Below are positions 23,518 through 35,758 of a DNA stretch of 64,000 nt, one piece after another. Every line of letters starts with the position of its first letter. The first letter of the stretch is position 1. Both the position numbers and the translations under genes were made by a program. Below the pieces are notes generated by a model. That model was not told where the DNA came from, did not search any database, and was given only the letters and a program-made list of their open reading frames with translations. The DNA is taken from positions 114,382,046-114,446,045 of the forward strand of contig CM071600.1 in assembly GCA_036435485.1 (NCBI GenBank), read 5' to 3'. Source of the DNA: Saposhnikovia divaricata (lineage: Eukaryota > Streptophyta > Magnoliopsida > Apiales > Apiaceae).

Positions 23518-25079
23518 ATGGCTTCATTTTTATTTAGCTCTTCTAGTTCATCTAGTGAACATAATGGTGATGATTATGTTACGCCGCCCGTTAAAAAAAT
23601 CATGTTTCTCGTAAATTATTTCTTGATGATGTAGATATTGATAATTATTATAGTACTGTTCGTAAACGTAGAGTGAATTACAATGTTCATAAAGATAAAA
23701 TGAATGTTGATGATGTTGGTGGGAAAAAAAATGATGGTGGAAAGGGTAAAAACAAGATAATTATTAGTGATGGTGATGATGAAAAAGATGAGAAATTTGG
23801 GATGGGAAAAAATGATGATGAAGGAGATGAGGATATTAGGATGGAAAAAATTGATGATGAGGAGGATGTTAGGATGGGAAAAAATGTTGATGATGAGGAT
23901 GTTAGGATGGGAAAAAATGTTGATGATGAGGATGTTAGGATGGGAAAAAATCATGATGATGAGGATATTGGAAACGAAAATTGTGATTTTACATTTGCGG
24001 ATGTTAATAAGATTGTGCCTTGTGTTGGAATGATTTTCGATACATTAAATGAGGCAGAAAGTTTTTATAGAAATTATGGTCGAAATGTCGGATTCGAGAT
24101 AATAATTAGGAATACTCATAAACATCAACGGAGTCATGATCCATCATCCTGTTTGTTTATTTGTAAGAAGGGTGGAAGAGTAGCACCGGAATCGGATTAT
24201 CTTGATAAAGGAAAACGACGCATTAGGGATGTAGATCCACGAACGAATTGTCGTGCTCGAATGTACGTATGTCACCTAGTAAATGTAAACAAATGGAAGG
24301 TAACTTTGGTTGATTTGAAACACAATCATGCCATGGTAACACCGGATAAGAGACAATTTTTTCAAACATCACGCAATATCGATCCGATCACCCGATCATT
24401 AATTGAGTTGTTTAACAAATCGGGGATCGAGACGAGTAAAGTGATGAAATATCTAGGTGAGACATGTGGAGGAATTGAAAATTTAGGGTTTTCTAATCAA
24501 GATGTACGCAATGTCATACGGGATATTCGGCACCGAGTGTTTGATTCCGGTGATGCGGAGTGTGGCTTGGTCTTATTAGGAAAGTTACAACAAGAGAATG
24601 CGTTTGGTCATTTCTTCTATCGAGTGGATGTGGATAACGAGAATCGTGTTAAAGGTTTGGTGTGGGTTGATCCTCGATGCATGAATGCTTACAAGAATTT
24701 TGGTGATGTGGTGACGTTCGATTCAACTTATCGAACGAATAGGCATTGTATGCCTTTCATACCTATTACGGGAGTGAACCACCATTACCAAAATATTTTG
24801 TTTGGATTTGCACTCATGAGAGATGAGACCGAGACTTCTTATCAATGGGTTTTAGAAACTTGGTTGGAAGCCGTTGACAACAAACCTCCCACTACAATAA
24901 TTACCGATCAAGATATTGCTTTGGGAAATGCTATTGCCACGGTTATGCCCGAAACAAAACACTTATATTGTACATGGCATATAAGTAGTAAATTTCCCGA
25001 GAAGTTATCTAGTCTGTACACCATATATCCAGAATTCAAAACGGATTTTAATGCATGTGTGTACAAGTCGTTGTCAACT
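23518..25079 (+). pseudogene. FAR1/MULE transposase, frameshifted and C-terminally truncated
   Basis: The likely start is ATG 23518 (MASFLFSSSSSSSEHN). An A7 run at about 23592-23598 shifts the frame; the following frame (RKLFLDDVDIDNYY) leads into the long open stretch from 23673. There an acidic section holds three repeats of DDEDVRMGKN, followed by a FAR1 DNA-binding domain (FDTLNEAESFYRNYGRNVGF; CRARMYVC) and the MULE transposase core: VTFDSTYRTNRHCMPF and the second catalytic aspartate in TDQDIALG, then HLYCTWHI. Homology stops at about 25068-25080 (YKSLST), where an unrelated antisense exon begins; the third catalytic residue region and the SWIM zinc finger are missing. The reading frame then runs on to 25298 without meaning. 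Confidence 0.88.
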
Positions 25080-25187
25080 GGCGGACATCCAACTTCTCCC
25101 GCTCACCCCCTGCCATATGTGACTGCTAATATGATCATCCTGCATGGTCAAGAGGGACCTATCGAGAGGCCCGCACTGCATATCCAT
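25074..25187 (-). pseudogene. Antisense fragment of a plant-mobile-domain (MAIN-like) gene
   Basis: The - strand reads MDMQCGPLDRSLLTMQDDH followed by ISSHIWQG. This is the characteristic opening of plant proteins with the aminotransferase-like plant mobile domain (pattern GPxDxSxLxxQxxHxSxxIW). It is preceded by a plausible acceptor (TTTGCACATTGCAG, about 25206-25193) and followed by a donor-like GGGGTGAGC. A CG-rich leader with donor CTCAAG|GTATC near 25837 could be its first, untranslated exon. The rest of the gene is lost where it meets the transposase. Plant mobile domains are known passengers of MULE and gypsy elements. The family call rests on about 30 residues. Confidence 0.6.
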
Positions 25188-25977
25188 AGCATCTGCAATG
25201 TGCAAAATCAAAGAAATAAGGCACATTTCATAAACATGTACCAAAATTGGCTAAAATTATCATTCCATGAAGACATATTTAAAACAAGAATAAATTAACA
25301 ATGAATATCATTTATCAAATAAAATGCAGTACTAATAACACTAATTAATCAAAATTCGAATTAATAAATCATATTAATTCATAAATTCGAATTTTAAACT
25401 CAAAAATTCAAATTAATAATTCAAAAATTCGAATTAAAATTTCCACAACTCATAAAAAAATTTATAATTATAATTTCATAATTATAAACCCTAATAATTC
25501 GAATTAATTCATAGTTTTAATAAAAATTTGGATAATAATTCGAAACCTAATTCTAAATTGGGCATTTCGAGCTAATTCAACCTAATTAAAGATGAGAAAC
25601 CCTAATTTCAACTCAATTGAGGGTAAAAGCCCTAATTTCAAACTAATTCAAACCAAAAATGGGTAAAATTCGAACTATGAACCCTAATAATTCGATTTAA
25701 TTCATGATTTCAACTAAAATGAAGTAAATAAACACCACCCACAGTTAAAAATGAATCAAACCATGTATATAGTAGTGCGTGTGTGTATGTAACACTACAT
25801 GCGTATGTGTGTAAGTGTCAATTAGAAGATACCTTGAGGAGGAAGATCGCCTAACATTCGCAGCTCTGTGTGTAAATCGCATGAAATCGCCCGGAGTCGC
25901 CTGAAATCGCCTGAACTCTGTGCTTAATTAGGGTTAGTTCATGTCGCGGAAACCGCAATGGGTGGTTGTATACTTCT

Positions 25978-26561
25978 CGTATCCGCATTGTATCATTGCG
26001 GCAGCAGATTTAAGGGTAAAAAAGTAATTTCGTATTTTAACATATCCGCAATGATTCATTGCGGCAGCAATAAGGGTAAAAAAGTAATTTCAGATTTTAG
26101 TTCATCCGCTATGTATCATTGCGGCAGCAATTTGGAGGGTGAAAACATAATTTCATTCTTTTACTTGTTTCTATATTTCAAATTAACAGCTTTTATTAAT
26201 TTATTATTATTTATTACTTATATTAAATATAAAACTATAATAATTTATTTAAAATTTTATATAATAATTCAAATTTTATAAACATTTTTTATTTATAATG
26301 TATTAATTTACCATTTTTTATTAATTTTAATAAATAATAAAAATAAAAGTATAATAACGTAAAATAATATTTAATAGTGTTTTGTTTTGAAGAAAATTTC
26401 TAAGAATTTTGTTTGTTGTAATGGTAAAGTTGTTGTAATCGCTGGTGAAGGACCTGGGATCGACTCTACATAAATTAAATGTTTTTTTAAATTAAAACTC
26501 TGCCGCAACCCTTCATTGCGGCAGGTGTCTTTTTTCCTGCCGCAATGAACACTTGCGGCAG
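25978..26561. repeat. Right subterminal array of CCGCAATG palindromes
   Basis: Palindromes at 25981-26004, 26046-26064, 26106-26124, 26500-26524 and 26537-26561. The first three belong to a roughly 60-bp tandem unit that also contains AAGGGTAAAAAAGTAATTTC. Half-sites match the left array. Confidence 0.85.
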
Positions 26562-26611
26562 TGTACGAGTTGGTGGTTCTGGGCCTTTTTTCAACCAACG
26601 GTGGCTATGGA

Positions 26612-26615
<4 letters not shown>

Positions 26616-26660
<45 letters not shown>
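26616..26660. repeat. (TA)n microsatellite
   Basis: TA repeats with one G interruption, directly at the right end of the MULE. Confidence 0.95.
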
Positions 26661-26661
<1 letters not shown>

Positions 26662-26917
26662 AATGTAGCTTTTCGGAATTTTGAGTGCGGCTATTTTCTT
26701 ATCTGATAGGATAAAGATAATTAGACGGGGTCATCGCGGTGCGAGCGGTGCGATTTTTCTCCAAAAACTGTGGACAACTCGTGCATGCGATTTATTCAAA
26801 TTTTCAGACCGTAACCACATCGCAAAATTTTAAAAACGCATAAACCACACCGCATAAATGTGATAAGGTTCCATTACAATTGATCAATACAATCCCATCA
26901 TAAGTCTCTAAAATAAA
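26661..26917. other. Short spacer, no gene seen
   Basis: No coding sequence or repeat is recognised. It contains a GC-richer patch (GCGGTGCGAGCGGTGCG) near 26735. Confidence 0.5.
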
Positions 26918-27151
26918 CTAGAAGTGAGCATTCGGTCCGGTTAACCGAAAACCGAACCGAATAACCGAAATAATTTTGGTTTGGTTTTTCATTTTTCAGA
27001 AACTTCGGTTTTTCGGTTTTTAACCGCGGTTAACCGAATAAATAGCCGATTTTTTAAATTATAATAAAATATTAAAATATTATTAATAAGTAATAACAAA
27101 TAAATATATTGTAATTTTAAATTTTTGGTACTACTGTCTACTTACTAGTTA

Positions 27152-27464
27152 CTCCCTCCGTCCTGATGAATTGTATACGTTTGACTCGGACACGGAGACC
27201 AAGAAAATGTATAAATGGTGAGTAAAGTTAGATGAAAAGTGGGTAAAGTGGTGAGAAGCCGTGGATGTAATAGTGTTTTATATTATAGATTTGAGATAAT
27301 GGAGGAAAGTTTTTTTTTTTTTTTTTTGCTAAGTGATAATGGAGGAAAGTTAGTGGGTGTAATAGTGTTTTTTAATATTAAAACTTTATTATTTTTGGAA
27401 TGTATAGAAATGAAGGGATACCCCCAAAATAGTAACTGTATAGAAATGAATGGGACAGAGGGAG
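27152..27464. mobile_element. Stowaway-type MITE
   Basis: Ends CTCCCTCCGTCCTGATGAAT and inverted ATGGGACAGAGGGAG, with TA on both sides (27150-27151, 27465-27466). A T-run near 27310 interrupts a partly repeated inner arm. Confidence 0.8.
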
Positions 27465-27473
27465 TACTTGTTA

Positions 27474-27731
27474 CTCCCTCCATCTATAACGCTACTCTCG
27501 TATCATATGTCGGGATTGTTCATAACATGAAACAAATTACTAATTTACGTCTAATTTATAAGACCAAATATAGTCATGAGTGATCTTGTTGGATTCGTAT
27601 TTATGAGTATTTTAATACAATGAAATTTTTATATTTAAAACTAATACGAAATTAAAGATATTAAAGATTAAAAATGTACGTTGGCAAACGTGTACAAGGA
27701 AAATGGGAAGAATTTTTTGGAAGCTAGGGAG
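27474..27731. mobile_element. Stowaway-type MITE
   Basis: Begins CTCCCTCCATCTATAACG and ends GGAAGCTAGGGAG, flanked by TA. It lies only 9 bp after the preceding MITE. Its interior (GATCTTGTTGGATTCGTA) matches the MITEs at 3200-3458 (inverted) and 28077-28335. Confidence 0.78.
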
Positions 27732-28076
27732 TACCACTTACTTTACTCGACCTAATACAAACACACCGTTGACTGCTGAGAAGTGAGAAACTGAGAATCA
27801 ACTACTCAATCGAATAATAATATGAATAAAGTCTGGCTAAATCATGTTTTTTGCAATCTGGTCTTGCTTGTAATTAGCTTGTTTTTGCAACAATCAATCA
27901 TGGTTTCCACTAGCCTACAACTTTTGAATGTAGCAGTATGTGAGTTGAGACTTGAGCTCAACCAACAGAGAATTTTATTGCTTTTCTAGGAGTATTAAAA
28001 TCTGGACCAGGATCTACCAAAGTAACATTATTAGCAGCAAATATTGAATCTAAAGAAAGTTAAATGTTCTACGCTA

Positions 28077-28335
28077 CTCCCTCCGTTTCAATTTGTGTGT
28101 CTTGTTTTGACTTTGGACACTGTTTATTATAAATGATTGACTACTAATTTATGTCTAATCTATAAGACCAAATATAGTCATGAGTGATCTTGTTGGATTC
28201 GTATTTATGAGTACTTTAATACAGTGAAGTTTTTATAGTTAATACTAATACGAAATTGAAGATATTAACGATTAAAAGTGTGCGTTGGCAAACGTGTCCA
28301 GAGGAAACAGGACACACAAATTGAAACGGAGGGAG
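28077..28335. mobile_element. Stowaway-type MITE with near-perfect long ends
   Basis: The ends CTCCCTCCGTTTCAATTTGT and, inverted, the same bases match over about 25 bp. TA duplications lie at 28075-28076 and 28336-28337. The long exact ends suggest a younger insertion than its neighbours. Confidence 0.88.
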
Positions 28336-28663
28336 TAGTTTTATCAAGCGTGAAAATTTTATTAAGGTGTCAAATCATCGTCCTTTTGGTCTTGCAATCT
28401 CAGAATTTCTCCCTGTTTATATTTCGGTTTTTTATATGGGTTTATGATAATAACAAAAATTACAGTTAAAACCAAATTTAAATTGATTTACTATTCGGTT
28501 GTGATTTTTTAAAAATTTCAATTTCGAATAACCGAATTAAAATTCGGTTCGATTCGGTTCAGTTTTAACCGAATACTCACCCCTAAAATAAACTACTACT
28601 AGGAATTAGACAGTAATGCAGCAAATAGCTTGCAAACCATTCTTTAAATCCTTAACAAAATAC

Positions 28664-28690
28664 TAATATATATATATATATATATATATA
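28664..28690. repeat. (TA)n microsatellite at the left edge of the Ulp1-MULE
   Basis: A short TA array directly before the sequence ATTGCACTCCATACAGAACA, taken as the left end of the large element that follows. Confidence 0.9.
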
Positions 28691-29189
28691 ATTGCACTCC
28701 ATACAGAACACTTTAAATAAAGAACAATAAAGAACACCCATCTACACCATTAAAAAAATCAATGATCAGGATTAAAAGATAAAACAGGGACATAACAGTC
28801 ATTTTCACACATAACTCAGACAAACAAAAACGGAATTAACATTACAGTTGTACAATTACACAACAAACTCGTTCGAGAGCACAGTACCCGAGGTCGAGAG
28901 CAGAATTAACGTGACGGAGAATCTCTAACGGAAAGTATACGTTCTGAGCTTCTTGAGCTTGATTCACAAGAAGAAACTGCTGTAGAATCGAAAATTTATC
29001 GAGGTAATATATGTAATTTCTTAGATTAATTGAAATTTTAATGAAATTACATGAAATTAGGGTTTGAATGTGAAAAACGTGTTTATTTCTGAATTTGTAT
29101 CAATTTTATGTGAAAATGATATAATGATAACTTATTTCAGGTAGAAGCAAGTGTTCATTTAAGATTCCACTTGCGATTGAGCTGGAAAA

Positions 29190-32100
29190 ATGCATTCCAA
29201 AGCAGGTATTATACTTATTTTCTGTCGTTTTGTTATTTTACAGTTTCATACATGTTTCTATGTGAGATTCTGTGAATGCATGTATGTTTATGTGTAAAAT
29301 ATATATGTCAGATGATTTGTGTTATTGTGTGTATTTCTGTGTAAAATATTTGTATGAGATGCTTTATGAGATTCAATGTTGTATTTAAACTTTGCTTTTT
29401 GTGTGTAAAATATTTTTGTTAAAGTGAGTTTCTATGTTTTTTTGATTGTGGCTATGTTTGGTAGATGCTATGTTAGATTCTATGTTATGTCATTCTATGA
29501 TTATAACTGTTTGATGAATCTAAGATTATGTGTTTGTCTGAATTGAAGTATATGTGTGAGATGCTTTATGAGATTCTATGTTATATTAATTGTAGATATA
29601 TTTTTAAGATTCTATGTGAGTTTCTATATTTGTTTGTTAGAGTCAAGATTCTCTGTCTCTTGTTAAAATCTGTATATGATCTATCCTTTTTCTAAGTGAA
29701 TTGTCATATTGAGTATGCTACTTGTATTACCTATAACTATAACTACTTGTATACCAAAACAATTATAAGAACTGGATAAGATTCTATCTGTCCTAGATGC
29801 TATGTCACATTCTACATATGACTATCTTTTTTTTTTAGATTATTCATTTCATTTCGTTTTCTTTTATGTGACTTTATTTTAGGCTTGCTGGATGCTATGT
29901 CAAATTCTATTTATGAGATTCTATTTCTGTTGGAGATGAGATAATTATATTTGGTTACAGTCATGATTTTTTTTATATATTTGATAATTATATCTATGCT
30001 GTGCCCTGTTTTTCTATTTTTGAGTTGTGTATAAACCAAGATTCCAGGATATATTTGATTTACTCTTCACATACTCTATACATACAAAGTGCAAATTAGA
30101 TATTCATTCTAGTCTATTTAGATTGCATTCCCAGGCATCCCGCACTTAAGACATGTTGATCCTAACTAAGTGTCTTATGCCAGTTACATATGGTGGACAT
30201 TGGCTAGTTTCATGAGACTGAGTTCCTATTGTATCTGTTTTTGGCTTCATTTGTTTCCTAGTCATATCATAAACAGTAGATGCTATGTCACATTCTAAGT
30301 ATAACATTCTATTTCTATTGGAGATGAGATAATTATATTTGGTTACGGTCATGATTTTTTTTTTTATATTTGATAATTATATCTATGTTGTGCCCTGTTT
30401 TTGTACTTGAATCATTTATATAATAACTTCATTTTCATTCTCTCTACTATGCCCGGTTTTGGAGTAATGTTGTAGTTAATGATTCTATGTTTGTTTAGTT
30501 GTAGTACTATGTCGTAGATGATATGTGACTATCTGTTTTTTTAGATTCTTCATTTCATTTTATTTTATTTTATGTGACTCTTTTAGGCTTCTTTGATATA
30601 TTTCAGTTTGATTACATTTTGATTTTACATGTTGACCATATTTTAATATGCCTGTTATACATAATTGTTAATTGTTTTTTCTTCTTGTTATGTCTTAGGT
30701 AGAAGATGTGGATTACGCCTAAGTGCAAGAAGAATGAAACATTCTTCGACAGCAAGAACTGGTCAGAAACGACGACTAGTAAGGAGAAATAATGACCAAT
30801 TGAGCACCATGGATTTTGACAAACATGTCAAGTATGTACCATACACTTAGAAAAACATGTTTGATTTTAATCAGATTTTATTAAATTAATCATACTGACA
30901 ATTTTTTTTCTAGAACTGTATTGAACAGGCTTCCTATTTCACTCACATACTCTTGCGTATGCGCTGATTCGTTATTCTTCAAAGGTTTTGTAGAAGGATA
31001 CAATAAAAAACGTGTAGTTTCATGAATGCTGAATTTAGGGTGTTTGGAAAAAACATATGTTTTTGTTCCTATCTGCCTAATGTAAGTCTACACTTTTGCA
31101 ACAGCTCACTCTTCCATATATTTAAAGTGGTATTGATTTCTATGGTACTTACCAATTTAAGTTCTGTGTTGTTCAGGAATCATTGGAGTCTGCTAATACT
31201 TTGCAACTTTAACAACGAATTAAATTCAAGCACAGCACGTCCGTGCATGTTACTACTAGATTCCCTGCTATCCCGAGAAATGGATCTTGAGGCGGACATT
31301 CGAAAGTATGTGTTTAATAGATAGACATAATAAAATCATTTATATTAATAAGTTTGGCGAAGTATTATGGAAGCCTGAGATATGGTCATGGCCGGAAGTA
31401 GGATCAAAGTGGGTACAGGCGAGACTATAAGAGTGTGGACAGACCCGTGGATTCCTGAAAAAGATAACCCTTTCGTATCAACTCTTGTCATTTCAGAGCT
31501 TCAAGATATCACGGTTAACAGCCTTCTGCGTATAGGGGAAAACGATTGGGATAAGGAAGTGCTAAACGACATTTTCTCTGACCAAGACGTGCAGAGAATT
31601 CTTCGTATTCCTCGTAGTATCTCGGGTAGGACGGACTCATGGATTTGGATTGATGATGAGAAGGGCTATTATACGGTCAGAACTGGTTATAAACGACTAG
31701 TAGGCGAGCTTAACGTTCTTCATATAAACCAGGAGAGAGTTAACTGGCAGAAGCTGTGGAATCTTCTTATCCCTCCAAAAGTGAAAAATTTTATGTGGAG
31801 AGTACGACATAACTACTTACCAACCTTGGATAACCTTCAACGAAAACACGTTGAGGTAAACTCTATGTGTGCAGTTTGTCGAGTAGGGAATGAAACGATG
31901 GAGCATGCTTTATGGAGCTGTCCTTTTGCTCAGAGATGCTGGGAAGCATCGAACCTGAATGTCCAGTTAGAAGATGGTCATTCCGTTCCTCAGTTTTTAA
32001 GGGCAGTCCTCGAAGCTGAGTCTAATTCAGGGGTCGAGTTTTGCTGCATGATAGCGTGGAGCTTATGGAACCATAGGAACGCAGTGGTGTGAAGAGGTAA

Positions 32101-34122
32101 GTTCAATTCTCCTCAACTGGTGTGCCACTCTGCATACGAGAATTTACAGCAGTGGAAGAAGGCCCAGGCAAGGCCCATTGTGGGATCCCATTTCAGAGAG
32201 GAGAAGATGCCTAAATGGCAAAGTCCTCAGCAAGGCTATCTCGCCTGCAATATAGACGCTGCTATTTCTGCAGAAAGAAATTCAAGTTCGTTTGGTTGCT
32301 TGTTGAGAGATGAAAATGGTGTGTTCATTGCGGGCTATGGTGGTGCCTCTCTGGGAGAGCTTGATCCCAAAATCGCTGAAGCCATCGCGTTTCGTGAGTC
32401 TTTGTTGTGGGTGAAAAGGAAGAATTTGCCAAACGTGGTTTTCCAGCTAGACTCAATGCTAGTAGTTCAAGCCGTTAATCAGAAGCTTATGGATCATTCG
32501 TACTTCGGCGATATTATAAATGATTGTATTATGTTGTTTAAGGACCTGAGATCCCCTAAAATTCAGTTTGTTAGGCGATCAGCGAATATGGCGGCTTATA
32601 GGATTGCTAGAGAAGCTATTTCAATGTCTGATCGTAGGGAGTGGACGTTAGTCCCCTCTTTTCTCACCGATGTAATCTCTCGTGATTTTGATATTTGAGT
32701 ATTTCCTTTCCTTTTAAAAAAAAAATCATTTATATATAACAGGTATTCGTAATAGAATCATGACTGTTTTTTATACATTTTTTTGCAGATTTGTTTTTGA
32801 TATATTCAAGAAAGGAAAACCAGAGACTAGTGATGAATTGATCCATAGTATTAAATTCAGGATTACAAAGGTTCCGCAGCAAAATGATGGAATAGAATGT
32901 GGTTTTTATGTCCTTTTTTATATATATCGGTTCCTAATGGCATGCCCAAATCAGTTTGACCTTGATGAACAGTATCCGTCATTTGTAAGTTTTACTAGTC
33001 TTTTTTGTTTGACATGCTTTTTTGAGATTTTATGTTTTTTTTTAGTGTAAGATATATGTCTGTTATGCTCACTGAGATTCTATATTATATGTCTTTTAAT
33101 ACTTTGAAATTATGCAGATGAAAGCAGATTGGTTCACTCTAACTGAATTCAATACGTTCTACGATAATCTTATGCATGTTTGGGACGAAGTGGACCTCGA
33201 AGAAATGGAAATGGAAGTTAATTCTGAGCAACCAAGGAAAGGTATAAGTAGTATACTAATAATGCTTTGAAACTAGTGTAGAATAAAAGTTGTAATTACT
33301 TTTATCAATAAATTTGATACAACATGACACACAGTTGATAGTATAAGAAACTTATTAGGATATGGTTTTTTTTTCAGATTTCTCTAGCAACAAAAATGAT
33401 GTTGAAGTCATTAATCTTGAAAGTGAAACCAAAGATATAAAACTTGACAAGAAAGGTAAACCTCCAATAGTAATTTAATAATTTTTATGTTTTTTTTTAT
33501 GTTATTCTGCATATAACGTCATTTAACCTTTCTTCTTCCATTTATTGTACTTTAAAACAGAACAACAACTTGCAATTGTTGTTTACACACTAGAGAGCTC
33601 CATTCCAAATAGTTCTTCAGATCCAGTTGCTCAACGTAAGATTAAATGTGTCAATTTCTTTTAAAATCCTGTTTTTCAGTTCTCATATTAAACATGCATT
33701 GACTTATTTTTTATTTTTTGGGAAAAAATCTAGGGGTTGGAGATACAAAAGTTCAACATGAAGTGAAATTGCAAAAGAAGAATCTAAAAATAAAACTGAA
33801 ATAAAAGGGTGAAAGGCGATCACCGCGTTTAGTTACACCAATTGCAAAGAAAACATCAGTAGAAACTAAACCGGTGCAAGTGGAAATATTAAGTTCAAGT
33901 CGTTCAGCTAAAGTAGCTACAAAGAAGAGACGAAGAGCGAAAACACCACCTCCTGCTCGTGTGACTAGGTCTGTAAGTAGGAAAGAAAACAACAGAGAAG
34001 AAGAAACTGAGAGCGAACCTGAAGTAATTCAGAAAAAGAGGAAAATATCTGCAAAAGGAAAGATAAATCAAAGGGAACGACAAACAAATGAAAGAAAGAA
34101 AAGAAAAATTTCATTGAAAAAG
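29190..34122 (+). pseudogene. Ulp1/C48 protease gene, first half: N-terminus and first catalytic domain
   Basis: Model from ATG 29190 with exons 29190-29205, 30699-30831, 30914-31081, 31177-31305, 32789-32984, 33118-33241, 33378-33455, 33561-33635 and 33734-34122; every junction is GT-AG and in phase. Spliced, it gives a basic N-terminus and a SUMO-protease-like (Ulp1, peptidase C48) domain. Its catalytic histidine is in NHWSLLILCNF, aspartate in CMLLLDSL, glutamine in KVPQQNDG and cysteine in IECGFYVL; it ends KADWFTLTEFN. Acidic and then very basic tails follow (ATKKRRRAKTPPP). Nonsense codons are TGA 31023-31025 and TAA 33802-33804. Intron 4 holds a LINE. The phase runs on into the exon at 34287, so this is probably one gene with the next entry. 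The predicted product would cleave SUMO-like conjugates, but the copy looks dead. Confidence 0.75.
31346..32721 (+). mobile_element. 5'-truncated L1-type LINE with RNase H, in a Ulp1 intron
   Basis: Flanked by the 14-bp duplication AAAATCATTTATAT (31332-31345 and 32722-32735), with a poly-A tail just before the right copy. The body encodes the end of a plant LINE polyprotein. First comes the zf-RVT region (WTDPWIPEKDNP; FMWRVRHNYLPTLDNL; CAVCRVGNETMEHALWSCPF). After one TGA at 32090-32092 (TGG expected) follows a plant-type RNase H (CNIDAAISAERNSSSFGCLL; FQLDSMLVVQAV). Endonuclease and reverse transcriptase are missing by 5' truncation. It lies between exons 4 and 5 of the protease gene and need not disturb splicing. 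Confidence 0.93.
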
Positions 34123-35547
34123 GTACACCTAAATCATTACTTTTATCGTTAATTTTATTTGCTTGATAAATGTTAGCCATAAAATGTTAGATTCTATGTT
34201 AGATTGTAGATATATGTTTGAGATTCTCTGTATCTTTACACCAAAGAATATATATGAATTTGTTCCATAATTTATAAAATTTACAGGATGGAAAGGCAAA
34301 GAAGAAGTCTGAAAAACAGAAAGCTACTATTGAAATCCCAAAGAACCTGAAGCTTTGAGCACATCCAAGCAACTTTTCTGATGCAATGCAAAGTCTGACT
34401 GATGGTCAAAAGAAATGGATTCAAAATTCTGGCTTTGGACATTTGTTATCATTTTCGTTCCGCCACATACCTGTTGAAATGGCTAGAGAGGTTGTGTGGT
34501 TTTATGATCCTTACAACAACTGGCTTACCAAAAGGAGATAGAAATGTCATTTTAGGTCCAGTGGATAGTGATGTCAAGGAGAAATGGAGGGATCAATACC
34601 CAGAAAAGAAGGCTGGTCATAAAGTGACCGAATTAATGATAATGAAGCAAATTGCAAGGACAGACAAAGTAGATATCCAGTTCAAGCAGAATTTTATGGT
34701 ACTCATGTACAATCTTTTCGTCCGATGCACCAGAGGTTCATTTGTTAGTCAGGACGTGCTAGGACTAGTTGGATCACTCGATGATGTTTCACAAATGAAC
34801 TGGTGAAAAATTGTGATAGAGGGATTAAAAGGCGCATCTATGGCGTGGCTTGAGGATCCAATATCTCAATATTACACAGGACCACTAATGTTTTTACTGG
34901 TAAGATGTTATATACTCTTTGCTGTATAACTAATCTAATAATCCATATTTGTTGTAATCTGAATTATATTTTGTTTATGCCGTGTTTTTCAGTTTTTCTA
35001 TCTTGACCGAGTGGAGAATGATACTGTTAAAGTTGATAGAAAAGCACCTGCTTTTCTTGGATGGTCTAATTTTAATGTACTTAAAAGAAATCAGGCTGAA
35101 ATTGTTGATAAAACTTTTGGAAAAGGGAAAATATTAAGTATTTATTATATATATTACACATTTATTTCTGCCTTTATTTGATTGCAAAATTGACAAATTC
35201 AAACTTTTATACAGGAAGGGAATATGAAGTAAGTGGAGATTCACAAGAAGATGTTGCGGAATATTTTGCAAGTCAGGAAGATAACATTGACGTACATGGA
35301 GATTCCGAGCCTGAGGTATAAATTTCAAAATTATTATCGTTAGACATGCCATTTGTTTTAATAGGTTATAACACGATATGAGTTTAATTTTTGTTATTGA
35401 TTATTCAGCATTGCGAGTTTGAAGCTGTAAACATTGAAAAAAGAGAGGACATGCCTCAAGAAAATCAATCTGAGGTATAGAATTAGTTCAATAACTAAAA
35501 TATATATTGCTGAATAATCATTGATCAAAATTATGTTACTGTAATAG

Positions 35548-35705
35548 GTCATTAAGGATGTTACTGTTACAAATGTTGTGATTGAAGAAGGAAATGAAGA
35601 ACCAATTGTCACTGTTGAAAATAACAATCAATTTCCAGAGAAGGTGAATTTTTATTTGATTGATTGTTAATATATGATGTTGCTTAACTTCATATCTTTA
35701 ATTTC

Positions 35706-35758
<53 letters not shown>

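Larger units (their letters stand above)
22247..26615 (+). mobile_element. FAR1-type Mutator-like element flanked by (TA)n
   Basis: The left end GAGGTTTGGTCCACAACC, followed by ACCGTTGGTTGGA, and the right end, read inverted, GGGTTCCATAGCC, followed by ACCGTTGGTTGAA, form a terminal inverted repeat of about 27 bp. TA microsatellites flank both ends. The interior encodes a FAR1/MULE transposase (23518-25079, broken) and an antisense exon of a plant-mobile-domain gene (25074-25187). Both ends carry arrays of an imperfect palindrome, CCGCAATG-N3-CATTGCGG, six on the left and five on the right. Elsewhere, at 22380-23190 and 25300-25930, it is AT-rich filler without genes. It is probably immobile because the transposase is truncated. 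Confidence 0.85.
26931..28582. mobile_element. Element with CGGTT-rich inverted ends, type uncertain
   Basis: The left end (GTGAGCATTCGGTCCGG) and the right end read inverted (GTGAGTATTCGGTTAAAA) form short inverted repeats continuing into runs of CGGTT/AACCG motifs. The flanks are identical 13-mers CTAAAATAAACTA (26918-26930 and 28583-28595), consistent with a target duplication, though 13 bp is long for a DNA transposon. There is no coding sequence. Three Stowaway MITEs are nested inside, so the original element was about 0.8 kb. It could be a hAT-like MITE or another non-autonomous class. Confidence 0.55.

Noticed and set aside
23616..23954. Repeat-rich - strand frame with SHPNILI units
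   Set aside because: It is the antisense of the DDEDVRMGKN repeats of the transposase.
25083..25298. C-terminal 72 residues of the MULE ORF as transposase
   Set aside because: They show no similarity to the expected FAR1/MULE C-terminus and overlap the antisense PMD exon, so they are read-through.
22293..26561. CRISPR-like repeat array
   Set aside because: The repeats are imperfect palindromes with irregular spacing at two ends of a plant transposon; CRISPR arrays are prokaryotic and have regular spacers.
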